The translations under genes were made by a program, and so were the position numbers. Under the pieces are notes generated by a model that searched no databases, had not been told where the DNA came from, and saw nothing but the letters and a program-made list of their open reading frames with translations. Source: JADJEI01 sp035328465 (GTDB taxonomy: Bacteria; Bacteroidota; Ignavibacteria; Ignavibacteriales; Ignavibacteriaceae). From it: a stretch of 64,000 nucleotides of DNA. Positions 28,035 to 36,913 of the stretch are shown here, one piece after another. The stretch spans positions 20,148-84,147 of the forward strand of contig DAOLIQ010000003.1 in assembly GCA_035328465.1 (NCBI GenBank), written 5' to 3'. Every line of letters begins with the position of its first letter. The first letter of the stretch is position 1.

Positions 28035-29375
28035 ATGAAGCTATTTAACATTAAATTATTTCTAATAATCTTAACAGTTTTACCGTTTGTTTATACCGCT
28101 TGTAATCAAAATACATCACCTGTTAACACAGAGGAATTGGAATTTAAAATGAACATTATAGCTGAATCTTATGTAAAACTTGTTTTAAAGGTGGGGCAGT
28201 TTGACCCCAATTATGTTGATGCTTATTACGGTCCTGAAGATTGGAAACCGAAAAGTAATCTAACCGAAGACACTTCTGCGCTTCAATCCTTATTTAATGA
28301 GTCAGATGCAATACTCGATTCTATGGATGCACTTTCAAAATATGATTCCGATGAATTACTTACATTAAGATTTAGATTTCTTTACAAGCAAATTCTTGCA
28401 GTCAAAGCTAAAATATTTATACTGCAAGGAGGTGTGTTGTCTTTTGATGAAGAAGCCAAATCTCTTTACGATGCGGTGCCGCCTGTTTATAATGATCAAC
28501 ATTTCCAAAGTATCATAAACGAACTTGATAAAATTTTGCCGGGCAAAGGGAAAGTCTCCGATAGACTAGACGCCTTCAGAAATAAATTTATCATTCCAAA
28601 AGATAAAATTGATACTGTATTTACAACCGCAATAAATGAATGCAGAAAGAAGACGCTCGAGCATATAAAGCTTCCTGCTGAGGAAAATTTTAAAGTTGAA
28701 TACGTTACTGGCAAATCTTGGGGCGCCTACAATTGGTATAAAGGGAATAGCTTCAGCATAATTCAAGTTAACACGGATCTGCCGATCTATATTGATCGTG
28801 CAGTTGATCTTGCTGCTCACGAAGGTTATCCCGGACATCATGTTTATAATGCGCTACTCGAAAAATATCTATTTAAACAAAAAGGATGGGTGGAGTATTC
28901 GGTTTATCCTCTTTTCAGTCCTCAATCATTAATTGCAGAGGGAACCGCTAATTATGGTATTCATGTTGTCCTTCCCGGAGAGAGTAGAATTGATTTTGAA
29001 AGAAATGTTTTATTCCCTCTTGCTGGTTTGGATACTTCTTTAGTAGATGAGTATTACAGAGTATTGGAATTGACTGCAAAGATGAATTACTCCTCGAATG
29101 AAGCCGCAAGAAATTATCTTGACAGCAAATGGACCAGGGAAGAAACTATAAGCTGGCTAATAAAATTTGGACTTCGCTCAAAAGAAAGAGCTGAGCAGAA
29201 TATAAAGTTTATCGAGACTTACAGAAGTTATGTTATTAACTATAACTTGGGTGAAGATATTATTAAAAAATATATTGAAAGTAATGGCGGTAATGAAAAT
29301 CATCCAGATGTAAGATGGAAGCTTTTCGAGCGACTGCTTTCTTCACCTCAAACTCCTTCTGGATTATTAAAATAA
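28035..29375 (+). CDS. Lipoprotein metallopeptidase-like protein (DUF885-like)
   Basis: A protein of about 446 residues with a lipoprotein-like signal (FVYTAC). The motif HEGYPGHH (H262-H269 from the ATG at 28035) looks like a zinc-binding HExxxH site of the DUF885 type. A downstream LIAEGTANYG glutamate could be the third ligand. Mostly helical otherwise. A peptidase role is inferred from this motif only. The start at 28035 is preferred over a TTG at 28026 because GGAA lies just before it and the signal peptide then begins properly. It lies 30 bp after the amylase. Confidence 0.7.
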   Translation: MKLFNIKLFLIILTVLPFVYTACNQNTSPVNTEELEFKMNIIAESYVKLVLKVGQFDPNYVDAYYGPEDWKPKSNLTEDTSALQSLFNESDAILDSMDALSKYDSDELLTLRFRFLYKQILAVKAKIFILQGGVLSFDEEAKSLYDAVPPVYNDQHFQSIINELDKILPGKGKVSDRLDAFRNKFIIPKDKIDTVFTTAINECRKKTLEHIKLPAEENFKVEYVTGKSWGAYNWYKGNSFSIIQVNTDLPIYIDRAVDLAAHEGYPGHHVYNALLEKYLFKQKGWVEYSVYPLFSPQSLIAEGTANYGIHVVLPGESRIDFERNVLFPLAGLDTSLVDEYYRVLELTAKMNYSSNEAARNYLDSKWTREETISWLIKFGLRSKERAEQNIKFIETYRSYVINYNLGEDIIKKYIESNGGNENHPDVRWKLFERLLSSPQTPSGLLK

Positions 29376-29390
29376 TTTTGAGGATTTAGC

Positions 29391-30527
29391 TTGCTGCAAA
29401 AAACATACAATAATTCATCTGTAAAATTCTTCATAGGAATAATTGGCATTATTGCAATTACGCTAACGCTGAAAGAACTCAGCCATATTTTTATACCGTT
29501 TGTAATTGCATACTTTTTATTTTTCGTCTTTTCTCCACTTAATAATTTTTTATCGCGTAATAGATTACCTGAAGCAGCTATCATATTAATAGACATCTTA
29601 ATAACAGGGTTTATAATCTGGGGCATATTTAAATTAATCATCGATTCATTTATACATTTTACAGAAGGATTGCCAATATATTTAAATAAACTTGATAGAA
29701 TAATCAGCGAATCTGCCGTATCGTTTGGAATAAGCGATCCAAATTTTACAAATTTTTCGATCCAAAGTTTTCTTAGATCCATTGATTTATCAAAAATTGC
29801 CGGCGGCTTGTTTGAATCAACATTTTCTTTTTTAGGAAGTGTCTTTTTCGTCCTTTTCTTTTTCATATTTATTGTTCCCGGTCATAAAATAATTTACGAA
29901 GCAATAAAAATTCGCTACCTTAAATCTAATAATAATTATGTGAGCAGTGAGTCATTAAATTCCCCCAACCTTGATGAAAGCAAAATCTGTTTAAGTGATA
30001 AATCGAATAAAGATAATATCATTAAAGAAGAAAAATTAGCTTCAGCTTTCAATTTAATTACTGAGCAGATTCAAAAATATATCATTGCTAAAATTGGATT
30101 AAACCTTGCATGCGGCGTTGCAGTTACGATCTTACTTTCATTGCTTGGTGTGGATTTCCCTATTGTTTGGGGTTTGTTTACGTTTCTTTTCAATTTTATT
30201 CCAACAATTGGATCAGCAGCTTCATTAGTACTTCCAACCTTAATGGCGCTTGTTCAGTTCGAATCAGTCAGTTTTATGCTGCTTGTTGCTGCAGCGATGG
30301 GGGCGCTGCAAACTTTATTTTTTAATCTTTTTGAACCGGCAATCATTGGACGAAAATTAAATCTAAACCCATTGCTGATTTTAATTTCGCTTCTTATTTG
30401 GGGTTACATTTGGGGAATAGTCGGTATGCTTCTTTCTGTACCACTTACTGCAATAATAAAAATAATTCTGAATAATTCTGATTCTCCGAATATGAAATTC
30501 ATCAGCGATTTGATGAGTAACGAATGA
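29391..30527 (+). CDS. AI-2E family transporter (YdiK/TqsA-type permease)
   Basis: A 378-residue membrane protein of the AI-2E/UPF0118 family with about eight helices. Seen: the N-terminal pair of helices, the amphipathic middle region, and the signature helical hairpin VDFPIVWGLFTFLFNFIPTIGS followed by LNPLLILISLLIWGYIWGIVGMLLSVP. Members export autoinducer-2 (TqsA) or ions such as sodium/protons; the substrate here is unknown. A hydrophilic insert of about 35 residues (around 184-218) is longer than usual. Start TTG at 29391 with TTGAGGA upstream. Its stop abuts the convergent stop of the next gene. Confidence 0.88.
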   Translation: MLQKTYNNSSVKFFIGIIGIIAITLTLKELSHIFIPFVIAYFLFFVFSPLNNFLSRNRLPEAAIILIDILITGFIIWGIFKLIIDSFIHFTEGLPIYLNKLDRIISESAVSFGISDPNFTNFSIQSFLRSIDLSKIAGGLFESTFSFLGSVFFVLFFFIFIVPGHKIIYEAIKIRYLKSNNNYVSSESLNSPNLDESKICLSDKSNKDNIIKEEKLASAFNLITEQIQKYIIAKIGLNLACGVAVTILLSLLGVDFPIVWGLFTFLFNFIPTIGSAASLVLPTLMALVQFESVSFMLLVAAAMGALQTLFFNLFEPAIIGRKLNLNPLLILISLLIWGYIWGIVGMLLSVPLTAIIKIILNNSDSPNMKFISDLMSNE

Positions 30528-31538
30528 TCAGGCTATCGCTGAAATCATTTTATTAAATTCAATTTTAGATGGAAATATTTCAGAAAATATTTCTCTGATG
30601 GATTCAGGACTAATCTTAGCATAGTCTTCTTCACGGGGGAAAATGCATACTCCTCCCAAATCTACTGATGCGGGGCTTATTAATATTTTACCCTCTCCCC
30701 TTTTATAATAATGAGATGATCTGTGCTGAGATCGTGAAAAAACTAAAACAGTCCATCCGGTATTTCCATCATACGTACTGAGAATATTCAACATCGGTTC
30801 AGAATGCTCGTCAGAGTTCTTATATAACGCAGTGTAAACTTTAAGAAAATAATTTTCGATCAATTGCACGTTTAATGATTGCAGTAAAATAAATTTTCTT
30901 AAGCCGTCATCAATCGAATAAATGGAAATATTTGATTCACTTTTATGAAGTTTACCAAACTTATTTTTCATAGAAACCAATTGACCAAAGATTGGCAAAC
31001 ATTTTTTGGGCACAGTTTGAAAATGTAAATGATCAGGGGCAGAAGCGCCACATTTAGGTCCGTTGTAAAACACTGCAAAACGATCATTCATTTTTTTAGC
31101 GAGTGATAATAAATCTAAAAAATGATTGTTAATTAATTGAGGCTGATGTTTGGTGCAAACGATTGTAAAATGATGCTTAAAAATTGGGAATGGATTACAG
31201 AGCAAAATGAATTTATCGTCGATCAAAATTCCTTTTTGTACTTTAGGAAGATTATTTAGACATAAGAAACATCTTCTGTTTTTGATTGTTCTATCTGAAA
31301 CATCTGCTGTGCTTGAAAGCAGTCTTTGCGGATTAAACTGAAAATGGATTTTATAGCCATTAACCTGAATAGATTTTTGTTTTACATTTTTGAGGACGCT
31401 GTAATTATCTGAAAAAATTTTCCATTCTTTCTTTTGAAGAAGATTCAGTTTAATCGCCGCATCACCATAGCGATTTTCATTTAACAAAGCATTTATCTTT
31501 GAGTCGGAAATGATTTTATTCTTCAATTGGGTATTCAT
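30528..31538 (-). CDS. HIT-superfamily protein with DUF4922 (ATP adenylyltransferase/GalT-like)
   Basis: A protein of about 336 residues. The key motif is GASAPDHLHFQ (H170, H172, Q174), an HxHxQ active site of HIT-type nucleotidyl transferases. An N-terminal CFLCLNNLP pair of cysteines lies near 90-93. The domain matches DUF4922 proteins of Bacteroidota, relatives of GDP-L-galactose phosphorylase and ADP-glucose phosphorylase. Its reaction would be transfer or phosphorolysis of a nucleotide-sugar or dinucleotide; the substrate is unknown. ATG at 31538 is preferred over TTG at 31544. It ends exactly where the AI-2E gene ends on the other strand. Confidence 0.75.
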   Translation of the reverse strand: MNTQLKNKIISDSKINALLNENRYGDAAIKLNLLQKKEWKIFSDNYSVLKNVKQKSIQVNGYKIHFQFNPQRLLSSTADVSDRTIKNRRCFLCLNNLPKVQKGILIDDKFILLCNPFPIFKHHFTIVCTKHQPQLINNHFLDLLSLAKKMNDRFAVFYNGPKCGASAPDHLHFQTVPKKCLPIFGQLVSMKNKFGKLHKSESNISIYSIDDGLRKFILLQSLNVQLIENYFLKVYTALYKNSDEHSEPMLNILSTYDGNTGWTVLVFSRSQHRSSHYYKRGEGKILISPASVDLGGVCIFPREEDYAKISPESIREIFSEIFPSKIEFNKMISAIA

Positions 31539-31737
31539 CAGCAAAATCAGATATTAATTCTTTGCTAAGATAGGATTTTTATTTTAATATCTTAAGGGGG
31601 GTTTGTTCTGAAAAGTAAAAGAAGAGTTGGGGCTTAGCTTTTCATTTTTTATCGTCTAACTAACGCAATCAACAACAATAATAGAGAAGTATTTTTACAC
31701 TTGGCTAAGTGACAACTCTTCTTTTAAGAAAGATATA

Positions 31738-32007
31738 TTATGCGCTGCAAGAATACTTAGGCGGATTGTGAACGATTTTTCTAATCGTATCAAACTGCAG
31801 ATATGGATATTCTGACTGCAGAGATTCAATTGCATCACCAGTTCGGATTTTCTGCTCTCGAAGTCTTTTAAACTTTTTTCTAATATGATAATCACGGACT
31901 GACCGCTCATCAATCAATCCATGTTGATTAAGCAGGTTATAGATCTCATCACTGATAAGGTCTGCAAGCGGATTGCTCAATTCAGTTTCGATTATTTTAT
32001 CTTGCAT
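31738..32007 (-). CDS. Small uncharacterised protein, possible HTH
   Basis: An 89-residue protein with a very good Shine-Dalgarno (AAAGGAGA, 6 bases before the ATG), which marks it as a real gene. It is charged and helical. The C-terminal half (RDYHIRKKFKRLREQKIRTGD, then AIESLQSEYPYLQFDTIRKIV) resembles a DNA-binding helix-turn-helix of phage or transposon-type regulators, with the final helix FDTIRKIVHN. No family is recognised. It stands alone, downstream of the signalling island and upstream of the DUF4922 gene, with 199 bp of non-coding DNA on its 3' side. Confidence 0.65.
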   Translation of the reverse strand: MQDKIIETELSNPLADLISDEIYNLLNQHGLIDERSVRDYHIRKKFKRLREQKIRTGDAIESLQSEYPYLQFDTIRKIVHNPPKYSCSA

Positions 32008-32179
32008 TTTGTTCTCCTTTCGGATAAGTAATTATTAAATCTTGCTTCCGGTGCTAAAATGAATCAAGATTACTACTAAATCAACCGCACAAGTATGCTG
32101 TTTTTATTTCAGAATTGTTGAAAAAGTGGATTTTGCAGCAGTATTATGCGGGGGTGGTAATAAATAGAGAAGAATAGTA

Positions 32180-32818
32180 TTAAATTATTTTTTTTCTAAT
32201 CGCTTTTGCGACAGCTTCTGATTGTGAATGGACGTGTAATTTTTTATAAATATTTCTGATATGATGCCGGATTGTATCAACACTAATAAAAAGTGCATCC
32301 GCAATCTCTTGATAATTATTTCCCTCAGCTAACTGAAATAGTACTTCCTTCTCTCTTGATGAAAGCGCAGCAGTTTCTTCATCGTTAGCAGCAGAGCGAC
32401 CTGCTTGGAAAGTTGAAATTACTTTGCGGGCAATATTAGAACTCATCGGTGAGCCGCCTTCGTGAGCATCTTTAATGGCTTCGAGGAGCCGGGCTGGGGG
32501 AGTCTTTTTTACGAGGTAACCGCATGCTCCGGCACAAAGTGCTTCAAATATAATTTCACTTTCTTCGTAAATGGTCAGCATCAAAATGTCAACTTCTGCA
32601 TTAATAAACTTTGCTTTTTTAACTGCTTCAATACCGTTCATACCCGGCAAGCCAATATCCATAAGTATAACATCAAAATTCTTTGATTTTAATTCAGCAA
32701 GAAACGATTCAGCGTTTTGATATGCCGCTGCACATTTATAACCATCGGTTGCATTAATTAGTGCTGCCAAACCGTTTCGTATTGTATTATTATCTTCAAC
32801 TATTGCAACGTTAATCAT
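32180..32818 (-). CDS. NarL/FixJ-type response regulator
   Basis: A 212-residue two-component regulator. The receiver domain (1-120) has the acidic pocket VEDN, the phospho-acceptor D54 (ILMDIGLPG), the switch residue in LMLTIYEE and the conserved Lys of VKKTPPA. The LuxR-type HTH (about 148-210) has LSSREKEVLFQLAEG and ADALFISVDTIRHHIRNIYKKL. It lies 78 bp downstream of the propeller sensor kinase, so it is its likely partner. HisKA_3 kinases normally pair with NarL-type regulators. No Shine-Dalgarno stands out. Confidence 0.94.
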   Translation of the reverse strand: MINVAIVEDNNTIRNGLAALINATDGYKCAAAYQNAESFLAELKSKNFDVILMDIGLPGMNGIEAVKKAKFINAEVDILMLTIYEESEIIFEALCAGACGYLVKKTPPARLLEAIKDAHEGGSPMSSNIARKVISTFQAGRSAANDEETAALSSREKEVLFQLAEGNNYQEIADALFISVDTIRHHIRNIYKKLHVHSQSEAVAKAIRKKII

Positions 32819-32896
32819 TTAAATAAATATTTTTATTTTGGTGGCATAATGAATGGAAAAAATAGTTTAATTTCAAACACAAAAATTTTGACAATA

Positions 32897-35800
32897 TTAT
32901 TTGTTAAAGAAAGAAAGCAGCCTTGATTGAGATGATATCTTCCCTATAAACTTTATTGTTGTGCCTTTATTCAAAACCGATTTCATTTTAATTTTGCCTC
33001 CGATTGCCTCTGCACGATTGCTCATATTTGTCAATCCATTCCCGTTTGAAACGGCTTGCAGGTCAAAACCTATTCCATTATCAACTAAATTTATCTCCAA
33101 AACATCGCTGTGAAAATTTACTTCTAAAAATATGTTCGTGCACTGACTGTGTTTGATTGCATTATTTATTGATTCTTTAAAAATCAGAAATAAATTTTGC
33201 CTGTATTCCATTTGAAGTTTTATGTCTTTTATTTTTTCCAGATTACTTGTTTTAATAGAAATCCCCAAATTGTACAGCGGCTCTTTATAAGCATCTTTTA
33301 GCCTTAGAATTAAATCATAGAGCGAATCACGATTTGGATTTACCATCCATACTATATCGCTCATGTTGTCAACGAGTGTTCTTGCCGTGTTACTAATGAG
33401 TTGAAGTTCTTCAGAAAGGTTGACCGAATTCTTCAAGTTGTTTTTTGCAGCAACTTCACTAAGAATTGAAATCTCAGTCAAGCCTGACCCAACATTATCG
33501 TGAAGATCTGCTGCAAGTTTTGATTTTAATTTTTCAATAGCCAGGAGGTTTTTAACCCTAATTGTGCTTAAATAATAGATGGCTGCTGCTGCAGTAATAA
33601 TTAATATCAAAGAGAACCACCACGTCCGCCAGAAGGGAGGAGTAATGATTATGCTTATTGAGGCGGTATTCTCGCTCCACACATTATCGTTATTCGAACC
33701 TCTAACTTCAAATGTATATTTCCCGGGTGTAAGATTAGTATAGTTAGCAAATCTCATTGAGGCATCTACAGAATTCCATTCTTCTTCCAGCCCTTGCAAT
33801 CTGTATTGATAATTATTATCAGAAGGATTGGTATAATCAAGAGATGCAAATTCAAATGTGAGGAAATTTTCATTGTACTTTAATTGCAGCGATTTTTTTT
33901 CGCCTTTAACAAGTTTATTCAAAATTCTTATAGAAGTAATAACAACAGGTGGTTTATACGGATTATCTTTTATACTGTCCGGGAAAAAATAATTTATTCC
34001 ATTAATCCCGCCAAAAAACATTTCGCCAAACTTGCTTTTATAATACGCCCCCCCGCTAAATTCCATACTTTGCAGTCCATCCTGAAGATCATAATGCGAA
34101 AAGAACTGATCACGAATTCCGAATTTATAAATACCATCATCAGTGCTCATCCATAAATTGGAATGACTATCTTCAAGAATGCCATAAACTACAGAACTGT
34201 TTAAACCATCATCTTTTGAGAAATTAAAAAACTTCCCGGTCTTCCTATCAAATTTATTTAAGCCGCCGCCAAAAGTTCCTATCCAGAGAGTACCAGCTTC
34301 ATCTTCATAAATAGACATGACTCTATCATCGCTCAAGGAATTTTTATTGGCAGGGTCGTGCTGATAATGATAAAATTTTTCTGTGACAAGATCAAATTTA
34401 TTTAAACCCCCGCCAAATGTAGCTATCCAAAAAATGCCGGTTCTGTCCTTATAAATTTTGTAAATACGATTATCGCTGATACTAAATTTATTATTCGGAT
34501 CGTGTGTGTATCTTTTAAATAAAATTCCACTGCGCCCATCACCCTGTTGTGCGACTAATTTATTCAAGCCGCCGCCAAAGGTTCCAATCCAAATAACAGA
34601 ATTGTCATCGTAAAAAATATCCTGCACTTGATTTGATCCAATTGAAGTTTCATCTTTAGGATTATTCTTAAATGCTGTGAATGTTTTAGTCTTCTTGTTA
34701 AACTTTACCAACCCGCCGGAATAAGTTCCAATCCACAGATTATCCTTATCATCTTCTTCGAGCGAGCGAATATGATTATCACTTAGTGAATTAGAATTAT
34801 GTTCGTCAAATAAATAATGAGAGAATTTATTTTCAGATCGGTGGAAATAATTCAAACCTCCGCGATATGTTCCGAACCATAAATTATTCTTACTATCTTC
34901 ATGAATTGCCCAAATTACATTATCATTTAGGCTGTTCATTTCACCAGGTTTATTTCTAAGTATATTAAACTTTGCGGTATTCATTTCAAGCCTGCTAATA
35001 CCTTCACCAACATGAGTCCCAATCCACAGTATTCCTGACCTATCCTGATAAAGAGAAATAACGTCATTATCCACTAATGAATTATCATCATTAGGATCAT
35101 TCACAAAGTGCCTGAAACTATCTGAGGAAAAATCAAATCTATCAAGTCCTCCCCCAAGTGTTCCGAACCAGTAATAGTTATCAGAAGTTTGGGTAATTGC
35201 CATTACAGTATTGTTGCAAAGACAATTTGAGGTACTTTCTTCTAATCGAAAGTTTTTGAAGAAAATGTTGTGAGAATCAGAATTTTTTAATGATGCAGAG
35301 AGAAAATTAACACCGCCGAAATAAGTACCGATCCAAAGGTTTTTATTATTGTCAAGGTAGAGGGAAATTATTTTATCATCAGAAATGGACTTTATATTTT
35401 GTTTTGAATGTTGGAAGGAGAAAAATTCATAGCCGCCATTATTATCAGGAATAATTTTATTTAATCCGCCGCCAAATGTTGCAACCCAAATAGAATTTTC
35501 TTCATCAACTAAGATTTTAGTAATTCTATTATGGGAAAGCGTACCTTTAATATTTTCCTGAAAAAAGAAATGCTGTTTCTTACCGGTTTTTTTATTGAAA
35601 CGAAAAACACCCTTCCCCCACGTGCCAATCCACAAGAAATCACTTTTATCTTCAGCAATAGATGTAATCGTGTTGGTCAGGTTTCGAGAAAACACGATCG
35701 GGTATTCATAATAATCATTTAAACCTGAAGATGGCAGCTCATTATTATCTGTAATAATGAATCGTTTAAATGTTTCATTATCTCTATTGAACAGATTAAT

Positions 35801-36136
35801 ATTACCATCAACTGTCCCAACCCAAAGATCGCCGTTTCTTCCTTCCATCAATGAAGTAACGCCGCTGCTCGAAATAGAATTTTTATCATTTGGATTATTA
35901 GAATAGACAGTAAAATTATAACCATCATATTTATTTAAACCATTCACTGTTGCAAACCACATGTACCCTTTTTTATCTTGAAGAATTTCAACAATTGTGC
36001 TCTGCGAAAGCCCGTCTTCAATTTTAAGCTGCTTGAAAATATAATCACCTGTGGAATTACTCTTGGGTGAATTTGCAAAGCAGATTCCGCAAACAGAAAA
36101 TATTATTGCGGGAAATATGTTTGTGAAGAATTTCAT
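32897..36136 (-). CDS. Two-component sensor kinase with Reg_prop propellers and Y_Y_Y domain
   Basis: A 1079-residue membrane sensor. A signal peptide (about 1-22) is followed by 14 Reg_prop blades (about 30-720), recognisable by repeats like LWIGTFGGGLNKF. Then a Y_Y_Y domain (about 745-832) and one membrane helix (841-858). The kinase is HisKA_3 type: H879 in ADLHDNVGSGL, N-box NNAIKH and DNGIGF. Fourteen blades make two seven-bladed propellers, as in Bacteroides glycan sensors. There, however, a regulator is fused at the C-terminus. Here the protein ends after the ATPase domain and a separate NarL regulator follows. The ligand is probably periplasmic but unknown. Confidence 0.94.
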   Translation of the reverse strand: MKFFTNIFPAIIFSVCGICFANSPKSNSTGDYIFKQLKIEDGLSQSTIVEILQDKKGYMWFATVNGLNKYDGYNFTVYSNNPNDKNSISSSGVTSLMEGRNGDLWVGTVDGNINLFNRDNETFKRFIITDNNELPSSGLNDYYEYPIVFSRNLTNTITSIAEDKSDFLWIGTWGKGVFRFNKKTGKKQHFFFQENIKGTLSHNRITKILVDEENSIWVATFGGGLNKIIPDNNGGYEFFSFQHSKQNIKSISDDKIISLYLDNNKNLWIGTYFGGVNFLSASLKNSDSHNIFFKNFRLEESTSNCLCNNTVMAITQTSDNYYWFGTLGGGLDRFDFSSDSFRHFVNDPNDDNSLVDNDVISLYQDRSGILWIGTHVGEGISRLEMNTAKFNILRNKPGEMNSLNDNVIWAIHEDSKNNLWFGTYRGGLNYFHRSENKFSHYLFDEHNSNSLSDNHIRSLEEDDKDNLWIGTYSGGLVKFNKKTKTFTAFKNNPKDETSIGSNQVQDIFYDDNSVIWIGTFGGGLNKLVAQQGDGRSGILFKRYTHDPNNKFSISDNRIYKIYKDRTGIFWIATFGGGLNKFDLVTEKFYHYQHDPANKNSLSDDRVMSIYEDEAGTLWIGTFGGGLNKFDRKTGKFFNFSKDDGLNSSVVYGILEDSHSNLWMSTDDGIYKFGIRDQFFSHYDLQDGLQSMEFSGGAYYKSKFGEMFFGGINGINYFFPDSIKDNPYKPPVVITSIRILNKLVKGEKKSLQLKYNENFLTFEFASLDYTNPSDNNYQYRLQGLEEEWNSVDASMRFANYTNLTPGKYTFEVRGSNNDNVWSENTASISIIITPPFWRTWWFSLILIITAAAAIYYLSTIRVKNLLAIEKLKSKLAADLHDNVGSGLTEISILSEVAAKNNLKNSVNLSEELQLISNTARTLVDNMSDIVWMVNPNRDSLYDLILRLKDAYKEPLYNLGISIKTSNLEKIKDIKLQMEYRQNLFLIFKESINNAIKHSQCTNIFLEVNFHSDVLEINLVDNGIGFDLQAVSNGNGLTNMSNRAEAIGGKIKMKSVLNKGTTIKFIGKISSQSRLLSFFNK

Positions 36137-36271
36137 TTTGATAGTTCGTAAAGATGATTTTGATTTGCTTCAAAGATAGGATTGATTACGCTTCTTATCA
36201 AGCATAATAATTATAGCTAAAAGAGTGATTATTATTAGAAATTTAAAATCAATAGAGATTTACCAACTAAA

Positions 36272-36913
36272 CTAAAAATCGATTAGCTTATTCTGAATGA
36301 CGTACTGAGTTAATTCCACATTGGATTTAAGATTGACCTTTTCAAAGACACGATTACGATAGGAATAGACAGTATGAATGCTAATGCTTAGTTCTTCAGA
36401 TATTTCCTCGGCGCTTTTACCGGCTGCTATCATACACATTATTTGAAATTCTCTATCCGATAATGCTTCGTGAGGCAGGGGTTTAGATTTGTGTGTAATA
36501 TCAATAGCGAGTTTTGCTGCAAGAACTTCGTTAATATATTTCTTACCCGAAACAATTTTCCGGATTGCAATTACTAGCTCTCCCGGAGCACTAACTTTTT
36601 TTAAATAACCATCGGCTCCGGCTTTTATTGCTCGCAGTCCATATTGTTCTTCGCTGAACATACTTAAAATTAGTACCGGTAGATCAGGATAAAAACTTTT
36701 TAGATCTTTTAGAACTTCTAGCCCGTTTTTGCCGGGCATATTAATATCTAAAATGATAATACTGAAATTATTTTTTTTAACTCTTAAGATTTCAAGCAAT
36801 TCGGTACCGTCTTTTGCTTCGGCGGAGACGCACATGTCTTTCTCTTCTGCAACGATCTGTTTAAGCCCTTCACGTACGATGGCATGATCATCGGCAATGA
36901 GAATGTTAATCAT
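36272..36913 (-). CDS. NarL/FixJ-type response regulator
   Basis: A 213-residue regulator with receiver (D56 in IIILDINMPG, acidic pair ADDH, Lys in KKVSAPGE) and a LuxR-type HTH (about 145-210, LSDREFQIMCMIAAG, SEELSISIHTVYSYRNRVF). The start overlaps the end of the PAS kinase gene by 8 bp on the same strand, so the two are translationally coupled and form a cognate pair. Its receiver differs clearly from that of the other regulator in this island, which argues against a recent duplication. Confidence 0.95.
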   Translation of the reverse strand: MINILIADDHAIVREGLKQIVAEEKDMCVSAEAKDGTELLEILRVKKNNFSIIILDINMPGKNGLEVLKDLKSFYPDLPVLILSMFSEEQYGLRAIKAGADGYLKKVSAPGELVIAIRKIVSGKKYINEVLAAKLAIDITHKSKPLPHEALSDREFQIMCMIAAGKSAEEISEELSISIHTVYSYRNRVFEKVNLKSNVELTQYVIQNKLIDF

